A stretch of 64,000 nt of DNA from Treponema sp. (GTDB lineage Bacteria > Spirochaetota > Spirochaetia > Treponematales > Treponemataceae): contig JAGAZB010000009.1 in the NCBI GenBank assembly GCA_017940255.1, positions 177,167 to 241,166 on the forward strand. The letters run 5' to 3'. A program made the translations under genes and the position numbers. Each line of letters starts with the position of its first letter. The stretch's first letter is position 1. This document shows positions 32,598 to 41,829 of the stretch, one piece after another. The notes under the pieces are model-generated. The model ran no database searches, was not told the origin of the DNA, and was given only the letters and a program-made list of their open reading frames with translations.

Positions 32598-32641
32598 AAG
32601 CCTCTGGGGCTGGCAGGTCTTCTGCCGCTTCTCAGAGGCTT
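32598..32641. terminator. Bidirectional terminator between ilvB and the RarA fusion gene
   Basis: AAGCCTCTG (32598-32606) pairs with CAGAGGCTT (32633-32641); an inner stem GGCAG/CTGCC (32612-32616, 32622-32626) stacks inside. T-runs follow on the plus strand and a short T-run on the minus strand. Confidence 0.85.
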
Positions 32642-35226
32642 TATTTTTTTTGAACAATGATAAAAGCAATTTCTGATTTCCACTCGAAAATTGTTTTTTC
32701 ACATGCGCTATCCAGAAGATTTACGATTTTCTGCAGTTCTGAGCTGCCTACTTCACGGCAGATAAATGAACCATAGGCAGAGGTTTCTGTATCAAACCAC
32801 TTGCGGATTTCTTCGCTTGTGATGCGTCTTTTTTCGGTTACTTCCTGACTGGCAACTTTTACAGAAAAACCTTTTTTGCGGAAGGCATTTGCAATAGTCA
32901 TGGCGTCCCATGAAAAGAGGGGATTTTCGCGGTCATTAAAAAACTGTTGTTCGGCTTCTTCCATTTTAGAAAGACATTCACGGAAGGCTGTACTGCTTTC
33001 TGGTGTGAGCACCTGATTTTCTACAAGTTTTCCGATGTGCTGGCCCTTACAAGGAATCTTCTGCGAAAGAACGAGTTTCCATCCTTCTGCAAGGGGACTT
33101 TCATAAGCAAAGTCTTCTGTGTTTTTATCATCACCTGTGTCTGAATCAGAATATGGAACGGAAGGGCCTGTGTCATCATCTTCTGTATATTTTTGGGCAG
33201 TCATAAGGCTGGCAACGGAATCTGCCAGTGCTATGATTGACGACTCTGTGTTGAAAGGATCTGTAAAAAAGAGACGATCAAAAACAATACCATTATACTG
33301 AAACTTTACCAGTACATTGTAAAAATCTTTTTGAGTTAGAAAATCTGATGAAATTGAACTTCCGCGCAGCTGCAAAACCGGACGGTCAAGGGAACCAAGC
33401 GTGCGGCCATACTGCTCTAAAACCTGCTTTCCTTTTTCGGTGCGGCAAACTCCGCAGGTAACTCCTTCTGGAGTTTTGCGTGCAACTTCCCACAAAAGCA
33501 GTCCGTTATCAGCATTCCAGATAAGAGAGCGGTGGTGGCGCAAAAGTTCGGCCATATTTACCATGGTGTCGCGTAGATTCAAAAGCACTTCGGCGCGGTT
33601 TGAATCAAGACGCTGCCGCCAGAAGCGGTCGGCGCGGTCAAAAGCGATTTCTTTTACAGGATCTTTCGGGCTAAAAGTAAGGTTTTCTGCCTTTTTATCT
33701 TCTCCGCCCTTAAAATGCTCGTTTACCCACCATTGTGAAATTGGATTCGCCCCGAATTCTGAGTCTGCCTGCGGGTTCTGTTTTGGCTGCTTAAAAATGT
33801 TGATGGAGCCGGTTTCTTCTGGCGAAGAAGCCAGCTCGTCTGGAGTGTAAAGCTCTCCGCTGGAACTTTTTTCCAGCAGGGAAGCAATCTGAAGCTCGCG
33901 GCGCGAAAGTACATCTTCGCGGATTGTAGCTTCGTAGCCCTGTGTGCTTGGCGTGTAGAAAACTCGTCCGCTCAAAGTGTCTGGCAGATACTGCTGGGCA
34001 ACCCAGTGGTCGCGGTAGGCATGCGGATAAAGATAACCGGCTCCGTGGCCAAAGCCTTCTGCATCGCGGCTGTCATCTTTCAGATGGTTCGGAACTTCTG
34101 CATCTTCTTTTTCTACGCTGGCAAGAGCGTCAAAAAATGCCATGCTGGAGTTTGATTTTGGCGCTGTGGAAAGGTAAAGGGCTGCGTGAGCCAGAAAATA
34201 GCGGCCTTCTGGCATACCCACGCGGTCAAAAGCTTCGGCGCAGGCATTTACTACGGCCACAGCCTGCGGGTCGGCAAGTCCTGTGTCTTCGCAGGCAGAA
34301 ATAAGCATGCGGCGGAAAATAAAATGCGGGTCTTCTCCTGCGGCAACCATGCGGGCCAGCCAGTAGCAGGCTGCATCCGGGTCGCGTCCTCGCAAACTTT
34401 TTATAAAGGCAGAGATAATATCATAGTGATAGTCACCATCCCGATCGTAAAGAACTACTTTCTTTTGGATAGATTCCTCTGCGGCTTCTTTTGAAATATA
34501 AATCTTGCTTCCGTATGCAGGAAGAGGTGGCTGTGCGTAAGGCTTCCACTGTTCCGGAGTTGTTTCAACTGCAAGTTCAAGTGCATTTAGAAGAGAACGG
34601 GCATCTCCGTTTGCTGTTTCAATTAAATGTTCAAGGGCACCTTCTTCAAATTCAACCTTCCAGTGACCATATCCCCGTTCAACATCATTCAGAGCCTGGA
34701 AAGCTGCCTTTTCCAAATCTTCTTTTGTAAGAGGTTTCAGCTGAAATACACGCGAGCGTGAAACCAAAGCCTTGTTTACTTCAAAAAATGGATTTTCTGT
34801 TGTTGCGCCAATTAAAATAATGGTGCCGTTTTCTACCCAGGGGAGAAGGGCATCCTGCTGACTTTTATTCCAGCGGTGTACTTCGTCTACAAAAAGAATT
34901 GTGCGGCGCGAATATAGGTTCTTGTAATCTTCAGCCTGCTTTATGGCGCCACGAATATCTGCAACGCCGGTAAGAACTGCGTTCAGCGTAATAAAATTAG
35001 ATTTTGTGTGATTAGCGATAACGCGGGCAAGTGTAGTTTTTCCGCTGCCCGGCGGACCGTAAAAAATAACGGAAGTTAATTGATCAGCGGCAATTGCACG
35101 TCGCAAAAGTCGCCCCGTTCCAACAATGTGGTCCTGCCCGATATATTCGTCCAGGTTTCGGGGGCGCATTCTTGCCGCAAGAGGCTCTGTCTGCATTTTT
35201 GTCTGTTCAAATAAGCTTTCCGCCAT
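32641..35226 (-). CDS. RarA/MgsA-type AAA ATPase fused to a methyltransferase-like C-terminal half
   Basis: 861 residues, twice the length of RarA. The first 430 or so are a complete RarA (MgsA): [16 protein letters not shown], Walker [42 protein letters not shown], arginine-finger SRSRVF, then the oligomerisation part ([19 protein letters not shown]). RarA acts at stalled replication forks with SSB. Residues about 520-700 read like a degenerate SAM-methyltransferase Rossmann fold ([40 protein letters not shown]), with no clear catalytic motif, and the tail is specific. A TATAAC lies 3 nt before the ATG and there is no ribosome site, so the start may be leaderless. Confidence 0.85.
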   Translation of the reverse strand: MAESLFEQTKMQTEPLAARMRPRNLDEYIGQDHIVGTGRLLRRAIAADQLTSVIFYGPPGSGKTTLARVIANHTKSNFITLNAVLTGVADIRGAIKQAEDYKNLYSRRTILFVDEVHRWNKSQQDALLPWVENGTIILIGATTENPFFEVNKALVSRSRVFQLKPLTKEDLEKAAFQALNDVERGYGHWKVEFEEGALEHLIETANGDARSLLNALELAVETTPEQWKPYAQPPLPAYGSKIYISKEAAEESIQKKVVLYDRDGDYHYDIISAFIKSLRGRDPDAACYWLARMVAAGEDPHFIFRRMLISACEDTGLADPQAVAVVNACAEAFDRVGMPEGRYFLAHAALYLSTAPKSNSSMAFFDALASVEKEDAEVPNHLKDDSRDAEGFGHGAGYLYPHAYRDHWVAQQYLPDTLSGRVFYTPSTQGYEATIREDVLSRRELQIASLLEKSSSGELYTPDELASSPEETGSINIFKQPKQNPQADSEFGANPISQWWVNEHFKGGEDKKAENLTFSPKDPVKEIAFDRADRFWRQRLDSNRAEVLLNLRDTMVNMAELLRHHRSLIWNADNGLLLWEVARKTPEGVTCGVCRTEKGKQVLEQYGRTLGSLDRPVLQLRGSSISSDFLTQKDFYNVLVKFQYNGIVFDRLFFTDPFNTESSIIALADSVASLMTAQKYTEDDDTGPSVPYSDSDTGDDKNTEDFAYESPLAEGWKLVLSQKIPCKGQHIGKLVENQVLTPESSTAFRECLSKMEEAEQQFFNDRENPLFSWDAMTIANAFRKKGFSVKVASQEVTEKRRITSEEIRKWFDTETSAYGSFICREVGSSELQKIVNLLDSACEKTIFEWKSEIAFIIVQKK

Positions 35227-35299
35227 AGAGTTATATTTTCAGCGAAAAAATCCCCACTGTCAATACTTCATGAAAAACTTGCGTTATTTATCGGTTAAA

Positions 35300-35431
35300 T
35301 AGAAAAACAGGGGCGTGAGCGAAGCAGGATTGAAAACACACTTGCAAGCCGGCGCGAAGCGCTTTTTAATTCATTTCCAATACGGCTTACACCCGTGTGT
35401 TTTGCAAGACTGCGCCGCGGGAGCCCTTGTT
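35300..35431. repeat. Intergenic repeat, second copy of the 9455-9497 sequence
   Basis: From CACCCGTGTGTTTT (35390) to CCCTTGTT (35431) the sequence matches 9455-9497 at most positions. The left part (AGAAAAACAGG at about 35302) matches the inverted end AGAAAAACA of the 9414 element. The copy ends two bases before the stop codon of the lipoprotein gene at 35433. The interior differs and is longer. Confidence 0.7.
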
Positions 35432-35432
35432 G

Positions 35433-36692
35433 TTATTCTCTGTTCCAGTTTCCGCGTGCAGGGTAGTAAGACCAGAGCCCCTTGTTTTTTGAAGAAACGC
35501 TGGTTGAAGTTCCTGTTCCAATGTAGGTTATTGCAGCATATAAATCGCTGTCTAATTCTGCATTTGCAGGAGTTGCATTTATTAAAGTTGTAACATAGTA
35601 ACTTGTAGAAAGCTGGAATGAAGCATTTGTTGTAAAATCAATTAATTCTGTTCCAGGAACACCGTCTGTAAGACTTGTCTTTTTTACACCGCCACTTGTT
35701 GAAGATGATGATGAAAAATCGCCACGACCAATAATAATTGCATCCGAACAGGTCATTAAAGCAGTGATTGTAGAACCTGCATCAAGAGTTGTGTTTTCAA
35801 TGTCTGTTGAATTTTCGGCACTGTGGTAAAGTGTATCTCCATCAGAATAATAGAAACGGCTTGCTTCTGTGTCGTAAGTTTCGTTTGTGGTAGAAGCAAG
35901 TGTGTTGAAGAAGAGGACAGAATCGTTGAACCAAACTGCTGAACGAGCGGCATTGTCTGATTCATCATCTTCAGGATCTACAAGACTGATTGTAAGTGAT
36001 GTTGGAGCCGAAAGACCTGAAACTTCGTAATAAGAAACTGATGTGTAATCATCATCGTATGCATCAGGATCACCAGTTCTGATATAAACCTTTCTGTGAC
36101 TTGCCTTAGGAGCGTTTGTCTGGAAAACTGCAAAAGCTGAATAGTTATAATAACTGTAAATATATGTTGGGAAGTAAGTAGATGAAGTGTCTTCATCAAT
36201 AATTGTGGTCCAGCTAGGACTTGCCCATTCTTCCAGAGAATCATCATTTAATGAAAAAGACGAAATCTGTGTTCCGTAAAGTTTTACCTTGTCTATAATT
36301 GTTGTTCCCTGTGATGAATCATTTACATAAGATGCTGTAACGAGGTAAAGAGTGTTTGAATCAGCAAGAACTTTAAGAATCTGCTCTCCATTGTGAACTT
36401 CTGAAAAGTAATCGTAGCTGTGAGGCTCAAATGGTAAATCATCAGAACTCATTGTTACCCATGCATCATGGTAGCCGTTTTTTACAGCCTTGTAGCGCAA
36501 GCCACCGTCTGCGGCGAGTACAAGGAATTCGGTGTCATTTACAGTATAGCGTGTAATAGAAGTTATATTTCCGGAAACAGTTGCGCTTTCTGGTGCAACG
36601 TCGCTTCTTACATCATAAAAAACTGAATTGTAACAGGCGGTCAGAAGAAGAGAAGTAAGCAGTAAGCAAGTAAATAATATGTTTTTTTTCAT
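35433..36692 (-). CDS. Lipoprotein of about 419 aa, beta-propeller-like, unknown function
   Basis: The start is at 36692 (AAGGAAC ribosome site); the frame to 36716 adds eight residues. The signal MKKNILFTCLLLTSLLLTAC ends in a lipobox (LTAC). The mature protein is rich in Ser, Thr, Asp and Tyr with repeated strand-like segments (FLVLAADGGLRYKAV, TLYLVTASYV, YAAITYIGTGTS), suggesting a repeat-strand or propeller fold on the periplasmic or surface side. The linker SSSSSTSGG at about 330-345 resembles a flexible insertion. No enzyme motif is visible. The gene follows the 192-aa outer-membrane-like gene after 29 nt, so both probably form one operon. Confidence 0.65.
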   Translation of the reverse strand: MKKNILFTCLLLTSLLLTACYNSVFYDVRSDVAPESATVSGNITSITRYTVNDTEFLVLAADGGLRYKAVKNGYHDAWVTMSSDDLPFEPHSYDYFSEVHNGEQILKVLADSNTLYLVTASYVNDSSQGTTIIDKVKLYGTQISSFSLNDDSLEEWASPSWTTIIDEDTSSTYFPTYIYSYYNYSAFAVFQTNAPKASHRKVYIRTGDPDAYDDDYTSVSYYEVSGLSAPTSLTISLVDPEDDESDNAARSAVWFNDSVLFFNTLASTTNETYDTEASRFYYSDGDTLYHSAENSTDIENTTLDAGSTITALMTCSDAIIIGRGDFSSSSSTSGGVKKTSLTDGVPGTELIDFTTNASFQLSTSYYVTTLINATPANAELDSDLYAAITYIGTGTSTSVSSKNKGLWSYYPARGNWNRE

Positions 36693-36721
36693 TTTTAGTT
36701 CCTTGTTTAAAATCATTTTGA

Positions 36722-37300
36722 TTAGAAGTGATATCTGGCCCCAATGCCCGCAGTTGCAAAGAATCCGTTATCGTTATAAGCAGAATTTGTAAACCACTCT
36801 GGCAGCCAGTAGGCAGAACCGTAGAGTCCCAGAGACCACATTTCTGTAATTCTGTAGAAAGCACCAAGGCTTGCCTTTGCTGTGAAGCCCGGGAAGTAAG
36901 TTTCTCCCTGACATGAAGTAGAAGAAATTCCGATTCCTGCTGTCATTGGGAATTCAAACTTTCCGAGTGTAGGCTGGAACATAATTCCAAAAGTGATTGG
37001 AGCCAGAATAAGTGCTTTTTCACCGATTGTTACATCATATCCGACTAAAACTTCACCACCAAGGGCGATAGTTGGACTGATAAACTGATAAAAACCGGCA
37101 TCAACTGCACCACCAATATAAAGCTGACTGCCAAAATTCAGTGGGAAGTTTGCCATCATATTGATTTTTAAAAATCTGTCTCCGGCTCCATTCTGTTCAT
37201 AAATATAGCCGTCGTCGTAAAAATCACCTTCATCATCTTCTGCAAAAATAAGGGTTGTACATAAGCATAAAATTGCAAGTACAGAAATGAGTTTTTTCAT
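36722..37300 (-). CDS. Exported outer-membrane beta-barrel-like protein, 192 aa
   Basis: A signal peptide (MKKLISVLAILCLCTTLIFA, cleavage after FAE) precedes an acidic stretch (DDEGDFYDDG) and then about 165 residues of alternating hydrophobic/polar, Gly- and aromatic-rich sequence (IALGGEVLVGYDV, APITFGIMFQPTLG, SLGLYGSAYWLPEWF) ending ATAGIGARYHF. The terminal Phe and the strand pattern are typical of small eight-stranded outer-membrane barrels; the spirochaete protein Tp0733 is of this kind. It shares an operon with the downstream lipoprotein. Confidence 0.7.
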   Translation of the reverse strand: MKKLISVLAILCLCTTLIFAEDDEGDFYDDGYIYEQNGAGDRFLKINMMANFPLNFGSQLYIGGAVDAGFYQFISPTIALGGEVLVGYDVTIGEKALILAPITFGIMFQPTLGKFEFPMTAGIGISSTSCQGETYFPGFTAKASLGAFYRITEMWSLGLYGSAYWLPEWFTNSAYNDNGFFATAGIGARYHF

Positions 37301-37458
37301 ATTGCGACCTTTTTTTATTTATTATATTGTAGAGGTAAACCTAAAAGGTTTTCTATTAAACACCAGCCGCCAGCGGCCTTCCAAATAATATATAATTTAT
37401 TGGGGTGTTTATCAATAAAACTTAATTAAATAAATAAGGTTACAAGGGATAGAAAAAA

Positions 37459-38358
37459 ATGAGTGCAATTATTATTGATGGAAAAGCTACTGCTGCCAGC
37501 GTAAGAGCTGATGTTGCTGCAAAAGTTGCGGCATTAAAGGAACGCGGAATTCATGCCTGCCTTGCAGTAATTCTGGTTGGCGAAAATCCGGCTTCGGTTT
37601 CTTATGTAACAGGAAAACAGAAGGCTCTTGCAGAAGTTGGAATGAAAGACCGCAGTATGCATTTGCCGGAAAGCACTTCTGAAGCAGAGCTTTTACAGCT
37701 GATTGCACAACTGAACGCAGATCCAAGTGTTCATGGAATTCTGGTTCAGCTTCCTCTTCCTAAACATATAAACGAAGACAAGGTGATTATGGCAATTGCC
37801 CCTGAAAAAGACGTAGACGGCTTCCACCCGGTTTCTGTTGGAAACATGATGATTGGCCGTCCTGGCTTTTTACCTTGTACTCCTCATGGAATTATCGTTT
37901 TGCTGCAGCGCGCTGGAATTGAAACTAGCGGTAAGCATGCCGTTGTAATCGGACGCTCAAACATTGTTGGAAAGCCTGTTTCTATTTTACTGGCCCGCAA
38001 GGACGTAAACTGCACTGTAACAATGTGCCACACAGGAACTAAAAATATGGCAGAAATTACCCGTCAGGCAGACATCGTGGTCGTTGCAAGTGGTCGTCCG
38101 CATACCCTTACAGCAGACATGGTAAAAGAGGACGCCGTTGTAATTGACGTTGGCGTAAACCGCATTCCAGACAGCAGTAAAAAATCTGGTTTCCGCCTGG
38201 TTGGCGACTGCGATTTTGATGATATTAAAGAGATTGCTTCGTATATTACGCCGGTTCCGGGCGGAGTTGGTCCTATGACAATCGCTATGCTTATGCAGAA
38301 CACTCTGGAAGCTGCAGAGCGTGCGGCTGGTCTGGCAGATACAGGCACTGCGGAGTAA
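37459..38358 (+). CDS. folD: Methylenetetrahydrofolate dehydrogenase/cyclohydrolase
   Basis: 299 residues of bifunctional FolD, interconverting 5,10-methylene-, methenyl- and 10-formyl-tetrahydrofolate with NADP. Active-site elements: [15 protein letters not shown] (catalytic Lys), [31 protein letters not shown], then the Rossmann region [14 protein letters not shown] and [14 protein letters not shown]. The ribosome site is ACAAGGG. It is followed after 3 nt by folE2, so the two folate genes are one operon. A TATAAT at 37391-37396 is a candidate promoter with a 60-nt leader. Confidence 0.97.
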   Translation: MSAIIIDGKATAASVRADVAAKVAALKERGIHACLAVILVGENPASVSYVTGKQKALAEVGMKDRSMHLPESTSEAELLQLIAQLNADPSVHGILVQLPLPKHINEDKVIMAIAPEKDVDGFHPVSVGNMMIGRPGFLPCTPHGIIVLLQRAGIETSGKHAVVIGRSNIVGKPVSILLARKDVNCTVTMCHTGTKNMAEITRQADIVVVASGRPHTLTADMVKEDAVVIDVGVNRIPDSSKKSGFRLVGDCDFDDIKEIASYITPVPGGVGPMTIAMLMQNTLEAAERAAGLADTGTAE

Positions 38359-38361
38359 AAC

Positions 38362-39219
38362 ATGCGTGATATTCAAAACGAAGAAGACACCAGAAAAGTC
38401 CCCCTCAAAAAGGTTGGGGTGCGGGGTGTAAAATATCCGGTTACCGTTCTGGACAAAAATCGCAAAACTCAGAACACAACTGCCCAGGTAGATTTGTTTG
38501 TAAACCTTCCTCATAATTTTAAGGGCACCCACATGTCCCGCTTTATCGAGGTCTTTCACAAATATCACAGCGATATTACAATGCAGCACTTTTTGGATAT
38601 GCTGGAAGAAATGCGTAATCGCCTGGATGCCCAGATGGCCTACGGCCGCATTGAGTTTCCATATTTTATAGAAAAAAAGGCTCCTGTTACCCAGGCCGCC
38701 GGCATTATGGAATACACTTGTGCCTATGAAGGAGAAGTAAGTGAAGTAGGAGGAGGGGAAAGCCTTCCCCTCGCTCCAGCCAGCAAGCCGTCTTCCGCTA
38801 CCCCTTCTAACGAGGGGCAAGCCCCCCGTAACGCCCCCCAGTCTTGCCGCAAGTTTTACGTCACCATAGAAGTGCCCATTGCAACCCTCTGTCCTTGTTC
38901 CAAGGCCATCAGTGATTACGGCGCTCACAACCAGCGGGGAACCGTAAAAGTTCGCCTCCTCTACAAAGACTTTTTCTGGATTGAAGATGTTATTTCTATG
39001 ATAGAAGATGCCGCTTCAACTCCGCTTTATACTCTGCTCAAGCGTAAGGACGAAAAATACGTTACCGAGCACGCCTACGACAATCCCCGCTTTGTAGAAG
39101 ACCTTGTGCGTGAAGTTTTCCTGGGACTAAAAAAAATGGGCTTCGAACATTTTTCTGTCGAAGCCGAAACCGACGAAAGCATTCACAATCACAATGCCTA
39201 CGCCTGCGCCGAAAATTAG
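38362..39219 (+). CDS. folE2: GTP cyclohydrolase FolE2 carrying an in-frame repeat
   Basis: 285 residues of the type IB GTP cyclohydrolase making dihydroneopterin triphosphate. Conserved elements: VGVRGVKYPVTVLD, FVNLPHNFKGTHMSRF, VPIATLCPCSKAISDYGAHNQRG with the active-site Cys and metal ligands, and the C-terminal ETDESIHNHNAYA. Between residues about 125 and 162 (EVGGGESLPLAPASKPSS and on) lies a Pro/Ser/Ala-rich segment encoded by the inverted copy of the two-hairpin repeat; FolE2 proteins run directly from the CxY strand to the VPxxTLCPCSK region here. The segment seems tolerated in a surface loop. It follows folD by 3 nt with GCGGAG. Confidence 0.93.
   Translation: MRDIQNEEDTRKVPLKKVGVRGVKYPVTVLDKNRKTQNTTAQVDLFVNLPHNFKGTHMSRFIEVFHKYHSDITMQHFLDMLEEMRNRLDAQMAYGRIEFPYFIEKKAPVTQAAGIMEYTCAYEGEVSEVGGGESLPLAPASKPSSATPSNEGQAPRNAPQSCRKFYVTIEVPIATLCPCSKAISDYGAHNQRGTVKVRLLYKDFFWIEDVISMIEDAASTPLYTLLKRKDEKYVTEHAYDNPRFVEDLVREVFLGLKKMGFEHFSVEAETDESIHNHNAYACAEN
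38749..38840 (-). repeat. In-frame two-hairpin repeat inside folE2 (copy B, inverted relative to copy A)
   Basis: Read on the minus strand it begins GGGGGGCGTTACGGGGGGC, differing from copy A at one base in 19. Hairpin 1 is ACGAGGGGC/GCCCCCCGT (38810-38818, 38821-38829). Hairpin 2 is GAGGGGAA/TTCCCCTC (38753-38760, 38765-38772), loop 4. Stem bases differ from copy A in compensating pairs. Confidence 0.85.
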
Positions 39220-39321
39220 GAGTGAAACTCCCAAGAAATAAACAACTTCATAAAATATAATTATCTAACTACAAGATGGTAAAGCTAAAAATTGCTTTGC
39301 TATCGAACACAGGAGAATTTT

Positions 39322-39774
39322 ATGAAGTTGTTTTCTAAAGTTAAATTAATGCTTGCAGCATTAGTTCTTGCATGTTTCTTTGTTGGCTGTTCAGACAGTG
39401 GTAATAGCAGTTCTAGCTACAATATGCATTATTTTATTACAGAATACGGTATATATTCTGCAATGATACGTACACCTGATAATTCAGATGTTGCTATTCT
39501 GGCTACTACAGAATCTGATAAAGGTGGAGATTTGTATGACAGCACTTTTGTTCAGCTTACAAAAACAACAGATGGCGATACATATACTTTTGAAGGCTCA
39601 AAAAATGGTACCTCGTATAAGGTTGTAGGAAAACTTGAAACAGTTTCAAATGGAGTAACAAGCGATTCCTTTACTATTCAGTCTGCAAGCGATGCAATGA
39701 AAGAACTTGGATTTACAGCTGGTAAATCTATTCAGCATTGGACAGAAAAAACTAAAGGTACCTTTATTTATTAA
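39322..39774 (+). CDS. Small lipoprotein, 150 aa, unknown function
   Basis: The start is ATG 39322 with AGGAGA upstream; the longer frame from 39292 adds ten residues and has no ribosome site. The signal MKLFSKVKLMLAALVLACFFVGC ends in a spirochaete-type relaxed lipobox (FVGC), followed by a Ser/Asn-rich tether (SDSGNSSSSY). The mature 120 residues have alternating strand pattern with ILATTESDKGGDLYD and TFEGSKNGTSYKVVGKLE, compatible with a small beta-rich domain. No family recognised. Confidence 0.65.
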   Translation: MKLFSKVKLMLAALVLACFFVGCSDSGNSSSSYNMHYFITEYGIYSAMIRTPDNSDVAILATTESDKGGDLYDSTFVQLTKTTDGDTYTFEGSKNGTSYKVVGKLETVSNGVTSDSFTIQSASDAMKELGFTAGKSIQHWTEKTKGTFIY

Positions 39775-39792
39775 TTATTGCTAAAAACAAAT

Positions 39793-39926
39793 GGAGATGT
39801 CCAATAAGTAAATAATGCGGTGGTTGAGCTTGTCGAAACCACCACATTCAAGGTTATTGCTGTCGCAATATTTACAGATTTCGACAAGCTCAATGACCGC
39901 AGTTTCAGATCTTATTAGACATCCCC
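39793..39926. repeat. Inverted-repeat element between the small lipoprotein and the kinase gene
   Basis: Outer arms GGAGATGTCCAATAAG (39793-39808) and its inverted form (39911-39926) match 14 of 16. Inner arms GCGGTGGTTGAGCTTGTCGA (from 39817) and its inverted form (39879-39900) match about 20 of 22 over 22 nt. The inverted arms enclose about 40 bp. Non-coding MITE-like element. Confidence 0.85.
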
Positions 39927-39948
39927 TTTTCTTTTCCCCCAAATAAAT

Positions 39949-39954
39949 TATAAT
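39949..39954 (+). promoter_or_regulatory. -10 box of the sensor kinase gene, 6 nt from the ATG
   Basis: TATAAT followed by CAAGTC and the ATG at 39961; no ribosome site. It lies just outside the inverted-repeat element at 39793-39926. Confidence 0.55.
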
Positions 39955-39960
39955 CAAGTC

Positions 39961-41826
39961 ATGAAGCATCGTTTTTCTATTTTCACCCTTATCCTGTTTT
40001 TAGTTATTTCCCAGCTCCCTGCACTCGAAAAAGAAAATATCAGTCAGTCTATCTCTACGCCAGACGGCAAATGGACTTTTTTGACCGCAAAACTTCCCGG
40101 GCAATATTACGAAAGCCTCTACTGTCAGAGTGCAGAAAATCCGGACGAACTTGTTCTAATCCTAAAAAATCCGGCAGAATTGGCGGGCGCATTTTCTAAC
40201 CTTTGCTATAACGAAAAAAACGAAACTCTTTACTTTGGTGTTCATAATGGCGAAAGAAGCGTAAATGGCGTTCAGCTTTTTTACGGCGAAGGTATTTATG
40301 TCCTTAAAAAAGATTCAGACGGCAATTACTCTTCAAAAGGTTTGCGCCGTTTTATAAAAATGGAACCCTGGCTTTTGGAACGGGCCAAAGAAGCTTATTT
40401 TTCAAGGCTTGCAAGTCCAGATTATTCAGGCTTTTTGCAATTCCTCTTTGGCTTTGCAGATTATGATGTAGAACCTTGCTTTGTTTATAAAAATCTTTTG
40501 AACGAAGAAGCACTGCAATATCTTTATGAAAATTCACTTCTGGACGCTATTATTACGGGTGAAAAGGACGGATATTATTCTACAATCGAAGATTATCTTT
40601 TTTGTAAGGATAAAAAAGGATTTGCGACCACCACTCGTGCTATTAGTGCAAATCATTCTGCAACTTTTTACAGAGATGGAAGTTCCTTTGTGAATTTTCA
40701 CTATTTCCTGGCCTATAAGGGGCAGGTATTTATGATGGAAAATGTGGGCTCTGATAAAAAGATTTACAATAGCAATGGAAAAATGATTAAAACAGAATGG
40801 TCGCTTGATTATTCAAAGATTTATTTGATTAATGACTCTGAAAGTGATTTTTCAGTTTATCAGCCAGCAGAATTTAATACGATTAAAGCTGAAGTTTTTG
40901 AAAAACCTTTCCCCTACAGAAATGATACAGCACCGGCCTTTATTTTGAAGAAGAAAATGTATCTGCGTGATGTAAATCATCTGGATTTTTACGAAATTGA
41001 TAAAAACTTTGGAATAAAGAAGACAGCATCTCCTTTTGAGCAAAATAGAATGAGTTTACCAGCCTTTATCATCATAATTTTAATCATTCCTTCTGGTCTT
41101 CTTCTGGCTTTTTATTTTCTTTCTAGAAAAGAAAAGTCTTCCCGCTTTGTTTTTTCAACCGAGCAGAAAATCCGCGGGGAAATTTCTTCTGATATTCACG
41201 ACTCCGTGGTTCAGGATTTGCGGGCAATCAGACTGGATGTGGAACGCCTTAAGGTTGGCCCGGAAAGTAGTGATTTACAACAATCGGCTGTAAAAAATCT
41301 GACTGAATGCATAAAAAAGATGCGGAATATCTGCTATGGGCTGAACCCAGCCGAAATTGCGGTGGCCGCTCTAAAGGACACGGACGTTGATATTATTTCT
41401 GTTGTCCAAACCTTGTGCGAGCAGTTTTCCGAGCGCACTAAAATCTCTTTTTCTATGGATTGTGAAAATGGGGCTGAAGGAAACCCGGCTTGTTTCTTAA
41501 AACGGGAAGCTAGTCAGTATATTTCACGAATTGTAATGGAAATCCTTTCTAATGTTGAAAAGCACTCTTTTGCTTCTTCGCTTATCCTGCTTGTAAGAAT
41601 TAAGGAGGGCGAAAAGGGGAGTGCCGGCCGCTATCTTACTTTAATGTTTATAGATGATGGTGTTGGCTGCGACCAGAAGGCTCTTGAAAAAAGCGAGAAG
41701 GTGCAGAATCATTTTGGACTTAGAAACATGAAGCATTATGCAAAGGTTTGCGGCACTAAAATTGAATTTCTTACTTCTTCGGATGAAGGAATGCAGGTGC
41801 GGTTGACTATAAAACTTGCGGAGTAA
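39961..41826 (+). CDS. Membrane sensor histidine kinase of NarL/HisKA_3 type
   Basis: 621 residues. A signal/first membrane segment (about 2-22, FTLILFLVISQLPA) precedes a large extracytoplasmic sensing region (about 23-360) with propeller-like repeats (FGVHNGERSVNG, FVNFHYFLAYKGQVFMM). A second transmembrane helix (about 363-385, FIIIILIIPSGLLLAFYFL) leads to a HisKA_3 dimerisation domain with the phospho-acceptor in SDIHDSVVQDLRAIRLDVE (about 415-433) and an HATPase domain (IVMEILSNVEKHS N-box, MFIDDGVGCD G-box, FGLRNMKHYAK). The response-regulator gene follows after 3 nt. The signal sensed cannot be told from sequence. Confidence 0.93.
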   Translation: MKHRFSIFTLILFLVISQLPALEKENISQSISTPDGKWTFLTAKLPGQYYESLYCQSAENPDELVLILKNPAELAGAFSNLCYNEKNETLYFGVHNGERSVNGVQLFYGEGIYVLKKDSDGNYSSKGLRRFIKMEPWLLERAKEAYFSRLASPDYSGFLQFLFGFADYDVEPCFVYKNLLNEEALQYLYENSLLDAIITGEKDGYYSTIEDYLFCKDKKGFATTTRAISANHSATFYRDGSSFVNFHYFLAYKGQVFMMENVGSDKKIYNSNGKMIKTEWSLDYSKIYLINDSESDFSVYQPAEFNTIKAEVFEKPFPYRNDTAPAFILKKKMYLRDVNHLDFYEIDKNFGIKKTASPFEQNRMSLPAFIIIILIIPSGLLLAFYFLSRKEKSSRFVFSTEQKIRGEISSDIHDSVVQDLRAIRLDVERLKVGPESSDLQQSAVKNLTECIKKMRNICYGLNPAEIAVAALKDTDVDIISVVQTLCEQFSERTKISFSMDCENGAEGNPACFLKREASQYISRIVMEILSNVEKHSFASSLILLVRIKEGEKGSAGRYLTLMFIDDGVGCDQKALEKSEKVQNHFGLRNMKHYAKVCGTKIEFLTSSDEGMQVRLTIKLAE

Positions 41827-41829
41827 AAT

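Noticed and set aside
39781..39969. Minus-strand reading frame of 62 codons
   Set aside because: It lies across the inverted-repeat element and translates its palindromic arms; it runs into the kinase start and has no ribosome site.
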